A stretch of 64,000 nucleotides of DNA from Tachypleus tridentatus (GCF_004210375.1 NC_134827.1:101293285-101357284); one strand, 5' to 3'. Positions 24,101-33,242 are shown, counted from the first letter of the stretch. Notes: generated by a model from the sequence alone, not told the origin. Numbers and translations: made by a program.

Positions 24101-26505
24101 TGATATTCAGTAACACAGCTGATATAAGAACCTTGTCTAAAGTATCTTCAACTAAGGCCCGGTATGGCCAGGTGGTTAAGGCACTCGCCTCGTAATCTGA
24201 GGGTCGCGAGTTCGAATCCCCGTCCTACCAAAGATACTCGCCCTTTCAGCTGTGAGGGCGATATAATGTGACGATAAATACCACTATTCGTTCGTAAAAG
24301 AGTAGGCCAAGAGTGGGTGGTGATGTCTAGCTGCCTTCCCTCTAGTCTTACACTGCTAAGTTAGGGACGGCTAGTGCAGACAGCCCTCATGTAGCTTTGC
24401 GCAAAATTCAAAAACAAACAAATCTTCAACTAACTGACCTAAGAATCTTGTTTAAAGTATCTTCAACCAACAGATCCTAGAACATCGTCTAAAGTATGTT
24501 AAACTAAATGATTGTATACTCAATAATTTACAAAACATTGTAGAAGGTACTAGGTTTAAAAACATTGAATGGCGTGGTTAACGATATAACCAGGATATGT
24601 CCATTTGTTTATCGCTAAACAGAAAGCTAAGCAATATGATATGTATGCTCCGATCGATTCTTGAATTTCAGCGTTACAAACCCTCAGTTTTCTACTGACC
24701 CACAGGGGAGGTGGACGTATAACCATTTCCTTGTACACAGTAACAGAAATCCTTTTGCCTCTAAGAACGTAGTTCTTCAGTGATCTCCCTGAAGAAGCTC
24801 AGCTAAAATGCAATAACCGGTCCGATGACCTACATATAATAACCTTAATCAGGACTAGGAAATGATGTTAACTGCTGCATTCTGGGCCAGCTCAGGGCTC
24901 GAGGAAATGAACAGTTTCCAGGTTAGGATATGCTAATTATAAGATCAGGTCATATAGTTGAAAAATATATATGTAAAAACGATTCATTTGGGTTGAGAAA
25001 TGTTTTTACGTCTACGTAAAATAAAAAATTCTCAACCCAAACGAACCGTTTTTACATATATATTTTTCTCTACAAGTGGGTTTTCTCGACATCAGTGATT
25101 ATTAGGTCATATAGTTGGTTTGGCATATATTCTATTACCTGTAATAGAGGTCTTTCACTCTCCGTTCCAACAGAGGTGGAATTATTTAGTTTATGTGTCG
25201 TTTATATGTCACTTTAAATTTAAATGTCAGACCGCTAAAGAACATCGAATTCATTTCTATTCTATATTATAGATCTATCTGGCATATTTTTTAAAGCTTA
25301 AGCATATTTTATCTGAACAATATAATTATAAACACGTCAGGAGAAGCGCGCGCACACACATACACATTTATATACATGTGTGGGTCTGAAAATTAATTTT
25401 AATCGAGTATATAATAAATATACATATTTTTCCCCTGTTAACTGAGCGATAAGTTTCAGGGTTTAATTCGTCAATATTCGAACTTTAATCCCTCTAGTGG
25501 GCAAATGCACAGAATAGCTCAGTGTGTAGCTTTATGTTGATTCTTAGTGTCAACAGCGGAAGTAAAATAAATCATATTCCAGTTTGTTAGATTTTATCTT
25601 TGTAACCTTTCAAACAGGTCAACAAGGTTGCGGGTACGAATCCCTGTTTCACCAAACGTGTTCGCCCTTTCAGCCATGGGGACGTTGCAAAGTACCGGCC
25701 GATCCCACTATTCGTTGTTAAAAGAGTAGCCCAATTGCTGGCGGTGGGTGGTGATGACTAGCTGCCTTCCCTCTCGTCTTACACTACTAAATTATGGACG
25801 ACTAGCTCAGATAGCACTCGTGTAGCATTGCTCGAAATTCAAAACTAACTAACTGGTCAACATGATTTTGAACGTCAGGATTAGCATAGATGTAAAGTCA
25901 GTTCCTTCTTGTTTATTTCGATTTTAATTCCAACTACGTTTATCAATTGGCATTTATATTTAAGAGGACTAATGTATTAAAGTGTTACATTCAAAACAAT
26001 AATCTTATATATTAATATTGCAAATAGTAGGTGTTTTATAAAACGACTAGCGCTGATTTGTTACCAGAATATTCTTAATTAACTATTAGATTTCATATGA
26101 AGTGGAGCGGTAAGGCAGCGACACCTACATCAATAACATCACTGTGAACTATATTGGTAAAACGACGTTTAACAAAGCGAGAAATATACCGATAACATTT
26201 ATACATAAAATATATACTATTAAATTTTGACAAAAGAAACAATTACTTAGGAAATAGGTTTATTATTATAATTCTTTCCCTAGGAAATGTGACAAGATAT
26301 TTATAATAAAATATGTTCATTACGGTTAGGTCCGAATTAAATATAAAATATTTTATACGTTATTTAAACGTGTTTTAAACTCAATTTAAAATTAATGCAC
26401 CAATAAAATTTCACTTATAATGTTTATGTAATTTTAGCATAAATAAAAGAAAGTATTTCTCTCACCAGCACCAACAAGAAAAACACAAATCAGCCAACTT
26501 TGCAT
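107..26505 (-). CDS. CPAP3/obstructor-type cuticular chitin-binding protein, five exons (whole gene)
   Basis: Five minus-strand exons (26466-26505, 20071-20511, 5917-6105, 4020-4221, 107-167) join with GT-AG introns and matching phases (1,1,1,2) into a 933-nt CDS, 310 residues plus stop. Residues 1-16 (MQSWLICVFLVGAVYA) form a signal peptide with cleavage likely before Gln17. Residues 27-37 are Tyr/Asp/Glu-rich and about 47-84 are Pro-rich. Three ChtBD2 (peritrophin-A) domains follow, with cysteines at 101/114/120/130/146/154, 169/182/188/198/211/220 and 231/253/259/269/282/291, each with a CX5C core. Residues 292-310 are a short acidic tail starting EKYY. Three such domains plus this kind of C-terminus are typical of the CPAP3 (obstructor/Gasp) family, secreted proteins that bind chitin and organise cuticle or tracheal matrix. 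An N-glycosylation sequon (N122-G-T) lies in domain 1. The N-terminal extension is longer than in compact family members. I do not assign a specific paralogue. The splice model is read by eye and has no transcript support here. Confidence 0.88.
541..893 (+). mobile_element. Long tRNA-derived SINE, subfamily A
   Basis: It has a tRNA-like head with box B GGTTCGCATCC, then GCGCCAAACATGCTCGCC, a conserved central region, and tail GTATCTTTGTGCGAAATT plus poly(A). About 70 bases between 645 and 720 partly duplicate the CTCGCCCTT...GTGGGG segment, so this copy is rearranged. Confidence 0.85.
1915..1987 (+). mobile_element. Short SINE remnant
   Basis: It keeps the head (CCCAAGTGGCATAGTGCGGA, CAACGCTAGAAA) and the tail (CATTGTGTAGCTTTGGGCTTAA); the middle with box B is deleted. 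Confidence 0.6.
2535..2807 (+). mobile_element. Long tRNA-derived SINE, subfamily B
   Basis: Full-length head GCCCGGCACAGTCAGGTGG, box B GGCTCGAATCC, central domain and tail GTAGCTTTGCGCGAAATTC followed by an A-rich end. Confidence 0.88.
3340..3740. repeat. Probable dispersed repeat, unclassified
   Basis: It has CCTCGTCCCTCCAGAGG, T- and A-homopolymer runs and repeated GGATC-containing motifs. The composition differs from its surroundings and resembles a decayed DNA-transposon remnant, but I cannot define ends. Confidence 0.3.
4020..4221 (-). CDS. Exon 4: third ChtBD2 domain
   Basis: The acceptor TTTAAACAG precedes AAGTGG, and the donor is GGATG|GTGAGTC. The exon encodes residues 224-291 (ends shared) with cysteine spacing 21-5-9-12-8. 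The longer first loop and the CDKPENVIGC ending match the third domain of CPAP3 proteins. The final cysteine codon TG|T is completed by exon 5. Confidence 0.9.
4764..4890 (+). mobile_element. Short SINE, full length, with target-site duplication
   Basis: Head GCCCACCAGTGGCTCAGCGG, box-B-like GGTTTCGATACC, tail GTGTAGCTTTGTGCTTAATT plus CAA repeats. A perfect 14-bp duplication CACCACCTCAGCCT flanks it (4750-4763 and 4891-4904), so this is a fairly recent insertion. Confidence 0.85.
5183..5309 (+). mobile_element. Short SINE
   Basis: Head GCCTCCCAGTGGCACAGCAG, GAGTTTCGATACCCG and tail CTGTAGCCATGTGCTTAATT. Near-identical GATAGAACAT and GATATAACAT flank it. Confidence 0.75.
5555..5622 (+). other. 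tRNA-like sequence
   Basis: CTCAGTTGATAAAGCAG resembles a D-arm/box A, and GTGGTTCAATCC resembles a T-arm/box B with plausible spacing. I cannot fold a convincing acceptor stem, so it is more likely a SINE head or tRNA pseudogene than a working tRNA. Confidence 0.35.
5917..6105 (-). CDS. Exon 3: second ChtBD2 domain
   Basis: The acceptor is preceded by a pyrimidine tract (CCTGTTCTTGTCTTCTAG) and the donor is CTAG|GTAGGA. The exon encodes residues 161 (shared) to 224 (shared), cysteine spacing 12-5-9-12-8. It is 189 nt with phase 1 at both ends, so it is one self-contained domain module that could be skipped without a frameshift. Confidence 0.9.
6314..6405 (+). mobile_element. Short SINE, degenerate
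   Basis: CCCCAGTAGTTTATCGGTAA, GATTTCAATACCC and GTGTAGCTTTGTGCTTAA remain. Similar ACCTTAAAGGT and ACCTTTAAAGGT lie on the two sides. Confidence 0.6.
6519..6765 (+). mobile_element. Long SINE, tail truncated by the 65-bp array
   Basis: It has a subfamily-B-like head, box B AGTTCGAATCC and central domain, then the tail stops at GTGGAGCTTTGC, where the satellite begins. The usual CGAAATTC and A-rich end are missing. Confidence 0.85.
6766..20090 (-). repeat. 65-bp splice-donor satellite, ~205 copies
   Basis: The array is nearly continuous with period 65 (some units 64 or 63 through loss of CT in CCTAATT, a few with a 1-2 base change). On the gene's strand each unit reads: purine-rich TGTGGAGAGGAGAGAATTAG, then GTAAGAAAG or GTGAGAAAG, then an ATAAGAT/ATCTTAT hairpin, then ATGTATTCCCAAGAA. 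The unit matches the exon 2/intron 2 boundary except that the genuine exon has two extra G. Common variants are Ctctcc/Ctatcc/Ctgtcc/Atgtcc in the exon-like part, TTACC/TCACC at the donor, and CACAG/CATAG. The terminal unit supplies the real donor at 20070/20071. I recognise no transposon protein or terminal repeats in it. Confidence 0.95.
20071..20511 (-). CDS. Exon 2: acidic and Pro-rich extension plus first ChtBD2 domain
   Basis: The acceptor (TTCATTTCTAG) precedes 20511, and the donor is TTAG|GTAAGAAAG at 20071/20070. The exon encodes residues 14-160 and the first base of Glu161: a Tyr/Asp stretch, a Pro/Arg/Gln-rich linker, and domain 1 with cysteine spacing 12-5-9-15-7. The last residues, DCGERREL, resemble the conserved domain-1/domain-2 linker of obstructor proteins, so this coding end is ancestral. 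The same ~20 bases and the donor recur throughout the adjacent 65-bp array. Confidence 0.9.
20709..20755 (-). repeat. Hammerhead-like dispersed repeat
   Basis: On the minus strand, CGATGA is followed by a GCTC/GAGC stem with a TGGATT loop, then GAAACGCGTC. This is the layout of a hammerhead core as found in Penelope-like retroelements, but CUGAUGA is here CTCGATGA, with one extra base. It is probably a decayed element end. Confidence 0.35.
21019..21113 (-). mobile_element. Short SINE-like element with target-site duplication
   Basis: Inverted tail TTATAGCAAAGCCACATAG and inverted box B GAATCGAACCCC are present. A perfect AAGTAAACGA duplication flanks it (21009-21018, 21114-21123). Confidence 0.7.
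21151..21390 (-). mobile_element. Long SINE, reverse orientation
   Basis: Inverted tail, central domain and box B (TTCGAACCCGCG) are recognisable. The head is diverged or lost after the box B region. Confidence 0.8.
21817..22079 (+). mobile_element. Long SINE, subfamily B
   Basis: GGGCCACGTGGGTTAAGGCG head, box B GGTTCGAATCC, CACCAAACATG and central domain; ends in an A-rich tract. Confidence 0.85.
23629..23745 (+). mobile_element. Short SINE
   Basis: CCAGCTGGTACAAAGGTAAG head, GGGTTCGATTCCCC box B and AGAGTAGCTTTGCTATAAG tail. A long SINE begins immediately downstream. Confidence 0.7.
23751..24032 (+). mobile_element. Long SINE, subfamily A, near-intact
   Basis: Head GCCCGGCATGGCCAAGCGCG, box B GGTTCGCATCC, GCGCCAAACATG, full central domain, tail and A-rich end. 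Confidence 0.92.
24128..24520 (+). repeat. Small degenerate repeat split by a SINE
   Basis: Variants of CTTGTCTAAAGTATCTTCAA occur before the SINE at 24157 and two or three times after it, with loose ~47-bp spacing. Confidence 0.5.
24157..24420 (+). mobile_element. Long SINE, subfamily B, with target-site duplication
   Basis: Head GCCCGGTATGGCCAGGTGG, box B AGTTCGAATCC, and tail GTAGCTTTGCGCAAAATTC with an A-rich end. ATCTTCAACTAA occurs on both sides. Confidence 0.92.
24961..25070. repeat. Inverted repeat, ~40-bp arms
   Basis: AAATATATATGTAAAAACG and GGGTTGAGAA are mirrored by TTCTCAACCC and CGTTTTTACATATATATTT around a ~25-bp centre that itself contains TTTACG/CGTAAA. The right flank (ACAAGTGGGTTTTCTC) recurs inverted near 46,525, which suggests a transposon terminus or a foldback element. 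Confidence 0.65.
25625..25854 (+). mobile_element. Long SINE, 5'-truncated, with target-site duplication
   Basis: It starts inside the tRNA head just before box B and continues to the normal tail. A perfect GGTCAACA duplication flanks it (25617-25624, 25855-25862), so the truncation happened at insertion, as in LINE-driven retrotransposition. Confidence 0.85.
26466..26505 (-). CDS. Exon 1: start codon and signal peptide
   Basis: ATG at 26503-26505 begins 13 hydrophobic codons (MQSWLICVFLVGA). The exon ends with a single G before the donor GTGAGAG. That G joins TT of exon 2 to make Val14, completing the VYA cleavage motif. A signal peptide on its own small exon with a phase-1 intron is common for secreted arthropod proteins. 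No other nearby ATG gives a signal peptide in phase with exon 2. Confidence 0.85.
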
Positions 26506-26533
26506 GGTTTAATCTATGAGTTATCTGACGTAT

Positions 26534-26541
26534 CTTATATA
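26534..26541 (-). promoter_or_regulatory. TATA-like element upstream of the start codon
   Basis: TATATAAG lies 29-36 nt upstream of the ATG on the minus strand. If used, transcription would start within about 15 nt of the ATG (CTCATAG near 26517 could be an initiator), leaving a very short 5' UTR. It could equally be chance AT-rich sequence, with a separate 5' UTR exon further upstream. Confidence 0.35.
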
Positions 26542-27378
26542 GCACAATATGTGAGTAACAATAATGCACTTCCAACAATACTCCACTGGTTAAATACCGA
26601 ACGCGCGTCTTACGGCCCTTTACATATCGTCTGCCCCTGACCTAGTCTCGTACCAGAGAACTACAAACGCTAGCGTTCCTAGCGGTGAACCAGTTTCATA
26701 GTAAAGAAGAGTTAGTTGAGCTATGTGGGTGGTGGCAAAGTCGGTGCGTTAGTATTATAGATATACAGTATAGTGCAAGTTGTTGCTTTTTTTTTAAACC
26801 ACCCACCAACTTTTCCGTGATATTTAAACAGGTAAATATACCTCACAGATAGAAACGAAAAAGAATTTCAGTCATCGATAAATATCTTGAAAATGGAGAT
26901 TAATAATAAATTATGAACGGGAAATATCCTAGAGCTTTCCATGTTTTTTTAGTGATTAAAACAAACAAACGAAAGCTTACTTGCATACTACGCCTTGTAT
27001 AACCTTTCTTCAGTAACGCTAAAATGAAATGTAGGCAAATTAGGCGTTTTCAAATACTCTTCAATGACATCAGAATAAAATCACTCGTAACTTTCGGCAC
27101 TCTTTCAATTTGAAACATGCTATGACCATGAAATCGTTTTGAATCTCCGTGAGAAAAAAAAAAGAGAGCGAGATGAAAAGACGCCTGGATAAACAGATCG
27201 ATAGATGGACAGACAGACAAGATTATTGAAAACAGGTGTTTCTCAGTGACAGTTATATGGCATTTTCTACCTGAACGACACCTGATGTACAAGTGGGTTA
27301 AACATCTACGCTAGAAGCCATTACTAATATTACTTCATGATAATAACTTGGCAAACAGCGATTTACAATGAAAGTAAA

Positions 27379-27577
27379 GTTAAATCACAACTAAGTTTCA
27401 GCTAGAAACCTTAGTGGGTTTTACTTGTCATCTGGCAGGATTGAGTTAAATCACTACTAAGTTTCAGCTAGAAACCTTAGTGGGTTTTACGTTTCATCTG
27501 ACAGGATTGAGTTAAATCACAACTAAGTTTCAGCTGGAAACCTTAGTGGGTTTTAATTGTCATCTGGCAGGATTGAG
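27379..27577. repeat. 66-bp tandem repeat, 3 copies
   Basis: The unit contains CTAAGTTTCAGCTAGAAACC, TTAGTGGGTTTTACTTG and CATCTGGCAGGATTGAG. The same unit recurs at 58,768-58,846. Confidence 0.9.
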
Positions 27578-27647
27578 TTTACACTTTCTCCTCTCTTTTT
27601 ATCAAAAAGTAAAAATGAAAGGAAATGCCTGGTATAACCTATCACTG

Positions 27648-27838
27648 AATATGCTCGCTCTTATATCCGTGGGGAATGTTTAAAGTAACGGTAAATCACA
27701 CTATTCGTTGGTAAAGTGTAGCCCAAGAGCTGGCGGTGAGTGGTGTTGACTACTGTTTTTCTCTGGTCTGTCACTTCTAAATCAGGAACGACTGGAGCAG
27801 CTAGCCCTCGAGTAATATAACTCTAAGTTCAACAGACA
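27648..27838 (+). mobile_element. Long SINE, head missing and diverged
   Basis: It begins at ATGCTCGCTC, with the central domain (ATTCGTTGGTAAAGTGTAGC, GCTGGCGGTGAGTGG) and a decayed tail. Confidence 0.75.
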
Positions 27839-28369
27839 CATAAAAGGAACCACAATCAAAAGTGAAAGTAAAAACGAAGTCTTACGTGGTATTGACTTCT
27901 CTTTATCCAGATGAGTTATATTTCTTAAGAAGGAGTCTCAATTAGTACAAAAATAAATAAACATTTACTTGCTTTTAACTAGACGAATTTACTCTCCCAT
28001 TAATGATTCTTTGTAGGAAAATCGTCAAGATAAACTATGTCGTAGTCAGCTTCGACTTTTACGGAATTTACTTGTTTGCGTCAGAAGATATAATCAGTCT
28101 AGAAAGTCTGCGCTTTGAATACATCGTTTCGAATAGTGTTGTGTTCTAATTGAATCCGGAATATCAGATCGACAATTTTTCGTATCTACATTTGAGTTTC
28201 TAAACAGTTCCAGTGCTTGGAAAGTTATGTGAAGATATTTTATGTTTCAGTACTAAAAAACACCAACATGCGGCAATATAAAATTATAAAAATATTCAAA
28301 TAAATTAAAATATTGCATTAATCAAAATCCACTGTACGTCAAAATCGTCGTAAGAGAATATAGATATTG

Positions 28370-28710
28370 TAAGTTTATAGGAAGTAAAATTTGTACTTAA
28401 CTCTATCTATGAAAGTGTTCATTAGTGTATACGGATATGTTAAGCCTATATAAAGTAAGTTAGTGTGAAACTATACTTTAACTTTATCTACTAAATTATC
28501 CTAATATTTTTAGTGTGCTAAACAAACAAGAAGCAAATTTAAATTGAAACTGTAAGTGTATGTAGGTATGCTAAGCCTGCTGGAAGTAAATTTATCCATT
28601 AATATTATCGTAAGCACACATTGGTATGCTAAGCCTACTGGAGTAAATTTATCTATTAATGTTATCGTAAGCATACATAGGTATGCTAAGCCTACAGGAA
28701 GTAACTATGC
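28370..28710. repeat. Degenerate ~60-bp tandem repeat
   Basis: GGTATGCTAAGCCTACTGGA variants recur near 28,565, 28,627 and 28,680, with a more diverged GATATGTTAAGCCTATATAA near 28,433. Confidence 0.7.
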
Positions 28711-29305
28711 CGAAACAACTTTATGAAAGTAAACTGGCTATTAACCCAAATTAAGTGATAAAAATATATTAACTAAATATCGATAATATTTATAAACTAT
28801 TTAAGCCTAATAACCTTAACCCCATCCGCTACTGAAGAGCTCTAACTGGCCCACTTTCTTTTTTGTCTGAGTAAAATCAGTCCACACAATCCACGCTCTT
28901 CGTAAAGCTTGTTCAACGTTTTAGATACTTTCTGAATTTTCTTTAGGTGAACGACCTTTAGAAAGGAAATCTTCGGGGCAGTCAATAACACAGGTTATGA
29001 TCTTTATGAATGTGGAAGTGGGGCACTCCAATACAGCACAAACTAAAAACTTGGCTAACGTGTAAAACTCGTTAAACCTAAAAACAGCTGGATACAAAAA
29101 TAGTCTATAAATATAAAGGCAGGGTTTATTAATAATATTTAATCAGTAATATGTCAAACTAGTGTTGTTTGTTTCTGTGGAACTTTTCACTAATGTCTCA
29201 TACAAATTGTCAAAGTGACTTAATACCAAGATGCAAGTTATAATAATAATAACAATATGCAGTGAAATACGTTTTTTCATATAAAAAATCTTCTTTGGTA
29301 ATCTT

Positions 29306-29420
29306 CTAGTGGTTCAGAAATAAGTGTGTAGACTTAAACGCTAAAAACTGGGTTTCGATAGCTGTGGTGTGCAAAGCCCAGATAGTCCATTTTGTAGCTT
29401 TGCGCCTAACAACAATTAAA
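29306..29420 (+). mobile_element. Short SINE
   Basis: TCTAGTGGTTCAGAAATAAG head, GGGTTTCGATAGC and TTTTGTAGCTTTGCGCCTAA tail. Confidence 0.7.
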
Positions 29421-29480
29421 CAAATGAATACTTTCTCGGTAGCTACAAATTATTTGCAAGAGGTCACTAAATATTGAGAT

Positions 29481-29585
29481 TTGTTGTTTTTTTCAGTATT
29501 TCGCGCAAAGTTATACAAGGGCTATCTATGTCTAGCCATCCTTAATTCTGGGTTAATAAGGTATGGAAGGAAGAGCCCAGTAAAC
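29481..29585 (-). mobile_element. Long SINE, tail fragment
   Basis: Inverted tail TTTCGCGCAAAGTTATACAA and GGGCTATCTATG-CTAGCC; the remainder is lost. Confidence 0.6.
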
Positions 29586-29910
29586 GAAACCTAGTAACAA
29601 CTCAAGATAATATTGAGGTTTGACCGTCGCTCACATACGTAGCCTCAAAATCCGAATTTTTTTTTTTTTTTTAGTGGAAACGAGTCGCGAAGCGTAAATC
29701 CTCTAATTCACAGCCTGGTCACGTTTACCATGAGGCTTAAAGTAAAAATTATCCATTTAGTGATATATCAAGAAAGCTGAAAGAGACTGCTGGGATAATC
29801 TTTGGATAAAATTACTTTATTCGTAGATTTGGTGTTAAACTATTCACTGGTTCCAATATTATGTGAATATTGATTGGCTTGTACATACTTTAACAGTAAG
29901 ACTTACGAAG

Positions 29911-30176
29911 ACTCGAAATGGCCAGGTGGTTAGGACGCTTTACTCCTACTATGAGTTCGAATCCCTGTTACACCAAACATTCTCGTCCTCTCAACCATGT
30001 GTGGTTATAATGTTACTGTCAATCCCGCTATTCGTTAGTAAAAGGGTAGTCCAAGAGTTGGCGGTGGATGGTGATGACTAGCTGCCTTCCCTCTAGTCTT
30101 ACACTGGTAAATTAGGGATGGCTAGAGCAGATAGTCCTCGCGAATTTTTGCGCGAAATTCGCAAAAGCAAACAAAT
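29911..30176 (+). mobile_element. Long SINE, subfamily B
   Basis: ATGGCCAGGTGGTTAGGACG head, AGTTCGAATCC box B, full central domain; tail with a small CGAATTTTTG change and an A-rich end. Confidence 0.88.
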
Positions 30177-30218
30177 GGATTGCTTTTATAACTCTCCAAT
30201 TATCATAAGAATTCGACA

Positions 30219-30275
30219 AGTGGCGGTGGGAGGTGATATAGCTAGTGTAGTTTTGCGCGAAATAAAAACAAACAG
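30219..30275 (+). mobile_element. Long SINE, internally deleted remnant
   Basis: GTGGCGGTGGGAGGTGAT is joined directly to GCTAGTGTAGTTTTGCGCGA; a 3' fragment next to the preceding copy. Confidence 0.55.
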
Positions 30276-30435
30276 ACTTATGAGTAAATACTTATCGTGA
30301 TTCTGTAAGTAATATTTTGGAAGATGTTATTTGTAATCCATCAAAGAACCTCAAAATTATGCTTGCAAATGAATATTATCTATATTTTGCATTTGTCGAA
30401 ACTTTGTCTGAAAGGAGTTTCACATTTTTGTTCCC

Positions 30436-30596
30436 CTCCCTTGGGCTACTCATTCATCAACGAATAGTGGGATTGATCATAACATTATAACGCCCCCACG
30501 GCTGAAAGGGCGAGCATGTTTGGCGCGATGGGGATGCGAACCCGCGACCCTCAGATTACGAGTCGCACGCCTTAACACGCTTGGCCATGCCAGGCC
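30436..30596 (-). mobile_element. Long SINE, subfamily A, left half of a head-to-head pair
   Basis: It is inverted from CTTGGGCTACTC through box B (TGCGAACCCGCG) to the head TTGGCCATGCCAGGC. The tail half is missing. Confidence 0.85.
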
Positions 30597-30776
30597 CCCG
30601 TGAGGGCGTTATAATAAGACGGTCAATCCCACTATTCGTTGGTAAAAGAGTAGCCCATGAGTTGGCGGTGGGTGGTGATGACTAGCTGCCTTCCCTCTAG
30701 TCTTACACTACTAAATTAGGGGCTGCTAGCGCAGATAGCCCTCGAGTAGCTTTGTGTGAAATTCAAACCAAATCAA
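30597..30776 (+). mobile_element. Long SINE, right half of a head-to-head pair
   Basis: It begins abruptly at CCCCGTGAGGGCGTTATAAT, directly at the head of the inverted copy, and runs to a normal tail. Confidence 0.85.
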
Positions 30777-30942
30777 ACCAATCCTCATGTTTAGTCACAG
30801 AATTATTTACACGTCATTAAAACAATACATGCCTCACCCAACCTTTACGGTTAAGTATTTTTTACACAATCTTTGGCTCTCAACTCTAGTCACTAGAACT
30901 TATTTGAGAAGAAGTTTATTATTCCAAACCCTTTAGATTCTT

Positions 30943-31054
30943 TTGTAGTTCAGCGGTATGTCAACAGGCGCATAAAGCTAGAAACTGGGCTTCGATACCT
31001 GTGGTGGGCAGGGCACAGATATCCGTTTGTGTAACTTTGTGGGTAACTAAGAAA
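30943..31054 (+). mobile_element. Short SINE
   Basis: TGTAGTTCAGCGGTATGTCA head, GGGCTTCGATACC and GTGTAACTTTGTGGGTAA tail. Confidence 0.7.
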
Positions 31055-31359
31055 ACTGAAGTGTTTCGTCGCTGTATATTCTTTGTTCTCGAGCACTTAC
31101 CTTTAGTTTTATTACTTCGCTGATTATATACTAATGGTAGAGAAACCCGTTGTCTATATAATGTCAATGTACAACATTAACACTTACATATCTGAGAGGA
31201 AGGGCATGATCTAATGGGTTGGTACACTTTTTATTCATCAGTAAAACGGATGTAGTCCAGTAACGAAGAAAGACACGGAAATAATTTTGTTTTAGAATCT
31301 CTTGCCATTTAGCTAAAGGAGCTCTAATTTAAAAATGATATAGAGTATACGCTAGTCAA

Positions 31360-31452
31360 CAGTACCCACCGTCAGTTCTTGGGCTACTTGTATAAGCGAA
31401 TAGTGTAATTGATCGTAGTATTATAATGCACTCACAGCCCCGGATATGATGC
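31360..31452 (-). mobile_element. Long SINE fragment
   Basis: Inverted central part (CAGTTCTTGGGCTACTTG, GCGAATAGTGTAATTGATCG, CACTCACAGCC). A further degenerate tRNA-like inverted stretch lies at about 31485-31550. Confidence 0.6.
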
Positions 31453-32563
31453 GCTGTTTCTGTTTGTTGTTTTTTCCTCTACCGGGACGCGAACACTGAA
31501 TTTGCAAGTTTACCATCCGGCATGTTAACCACTGTTCTTCATCTTGATAGGACCAATTTATGTGACAAGATGGAAGATGTTAGTACTTCTGGTATTAGTA
31601 GGTCCACAATATAAAGAACAGGATTTATGTGTTTACAGTGTAAAACGAACTCGCCTTCACACAAACTGGTTTTCTTGAGAGACTGAAACTCTGTATTGTC
31701 TGATCAGTCATTAACCATGTTGGAACCAAAGAACAGCGCACTTGGTAACATTAAATAAAGTCGTGTAGAAATGTTCCCTTTCTCTAACTTGTTCCAGTGA
31801 CATCACTTCCTGTTGAAACTTGGATAAATGTGCACTTTGATGATGTAAGTCTATTCAGTTGAAATTATGATTTTATCTGGCCGCGAAACGTAATTAATCC
31901 ACATGAGTGTAATAACACAAAACTAAACAGGATTATATGAAGTAAACAAACCTCAAATGAACTTATAATGATTGAATCTATGTGCCATAAAGTTAAGTAA
32001 AATAGCATAAGATGTTCTCTCGCACCTTGTTACAAAATGTGGGGATTTTCTGAATTCAGGAACACTATTCTAATAAAAAGGTATGTGGTTTGCAAGCATA
32101 CTGTGTATTGAATACCAATTAAACATGTATAGATATATATATATTAATTTGTGTGCATATTGCAAGTTTTCTTCATATAGAAAGTTCGTCACTATTTAAG
32201 TTTCTGTCGCCTTAGCTACTCACAGAATTAGGTCAGTCAACCACGGTATCACATGTACTTTCTCGCGGGTAAAGATTGCTATAGCATAGAGCATATTATA
32301 TAGATATTACCAACAGTAATATTTTTCACTGGAAAATCAGACGATGCTTCAGGGATACAATATACCCTGTTTGATTGTGAGAGCTTCCGTCGGTCACATG
32401 GGTAACGCTAGTATCCTGAAAAAACTAACATTGTTGCTTTTGTATACAATGCCATGTCCTCCAGTCTGGAAGATTATTTGATAAAAAGGAACCAATTTTC
32501 CTTAAAAGCACCGGAAACTCCAGACTCTTTTACATTTTTAACTTCTTTGGATCAAAATATCTC

Positions 32564-32832
32564 GGCTCGGCATAGCTGGGTGGTTGGGGCGTTCGACTCA
32601 TAATCCGAGGGTCGCGGGTTCGAATCCCCGTCACATCAAACATGCTCGCCTTTTCAGCCGTGTGGATGTTACAATGTAAAGTTCAATCCCACTATTCCTT
32701 GTTAAAAGAGTAGCTGGCATTGGGTGGTGATGACTAGCTGCCTTCCCTCTTGTCTTACACTGTTAAATTAGGGACGACTAGCACAGATAACTCTGGTGTA
32801 GCTTTGCGCTAAATTGAAAATCAAACAAACAA
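32564..32832 (+). mobile_element. Long SINE, subfamily B
   Basis: GGCTCGGCATAGCTGGGTGG head, GGTTCGAATCC box B, and a central domain with a short deletion around CCCAAGAGTTG; tail with CAAACAAACAAA. Confidence 0.9.
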
Positions 32833-33242
32833 AAAATCCCACGCAATACGTACAATAAAAGATGCACGATATGGTATCATTGTCTGTTTAAACATTCTTT
32901 GTTTATCTGAATATGTAACAATGATTTCAAACCCTGCCATCTTTTATGTTTCGTCTATTTTACAAACAACAACAACAACAACTGGAGTTATAGTAATAAT
33001 ACCAAAATCATACTCTCCGGTTTTGTAAATGTTCGAAATGGTTAATTTCGTGTACACTGTAAAAAAAATTGTTCATAATCACAGTGAAATAATTTTATTA
33101 CGTTTTGTAATCGTATGAACAAAGAAATAGTAACAACAGATATTTGTTACTGTCCAGGTTTTACATGGAAACTACGGGAAATGTGACCGAAACGATTCAT
33201 TTTTTCTGAATTCTTGAATGTTTGTAAAATACTTCATAATCG

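Larger units (their letters stand above)
20512..26465 (-). other. Intron 1 (5.95 kb)
   Basis: It separates the signal-peptide exon from the body of the protein. It contains at least seven SINE copies or fragments, a hammerhead-like repeat at 20709, a small interrupted repeat at 24128-24520 and a long inverted repeat at 24961. I see no additional exon with chitin-binding cysteines. Confidence 0.75.
26550..33240. other. Gene-free region upstream of the cuticle gene
   Basis: It contains SINEs, the 66-bp and ~60-bp short arrays and AT-rich unique sequence. I see no coding frame with recognisable domains. Regulatory elements for the cuticle gene may lie in its first part but none is identifiable. 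Confidence 0.6.
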
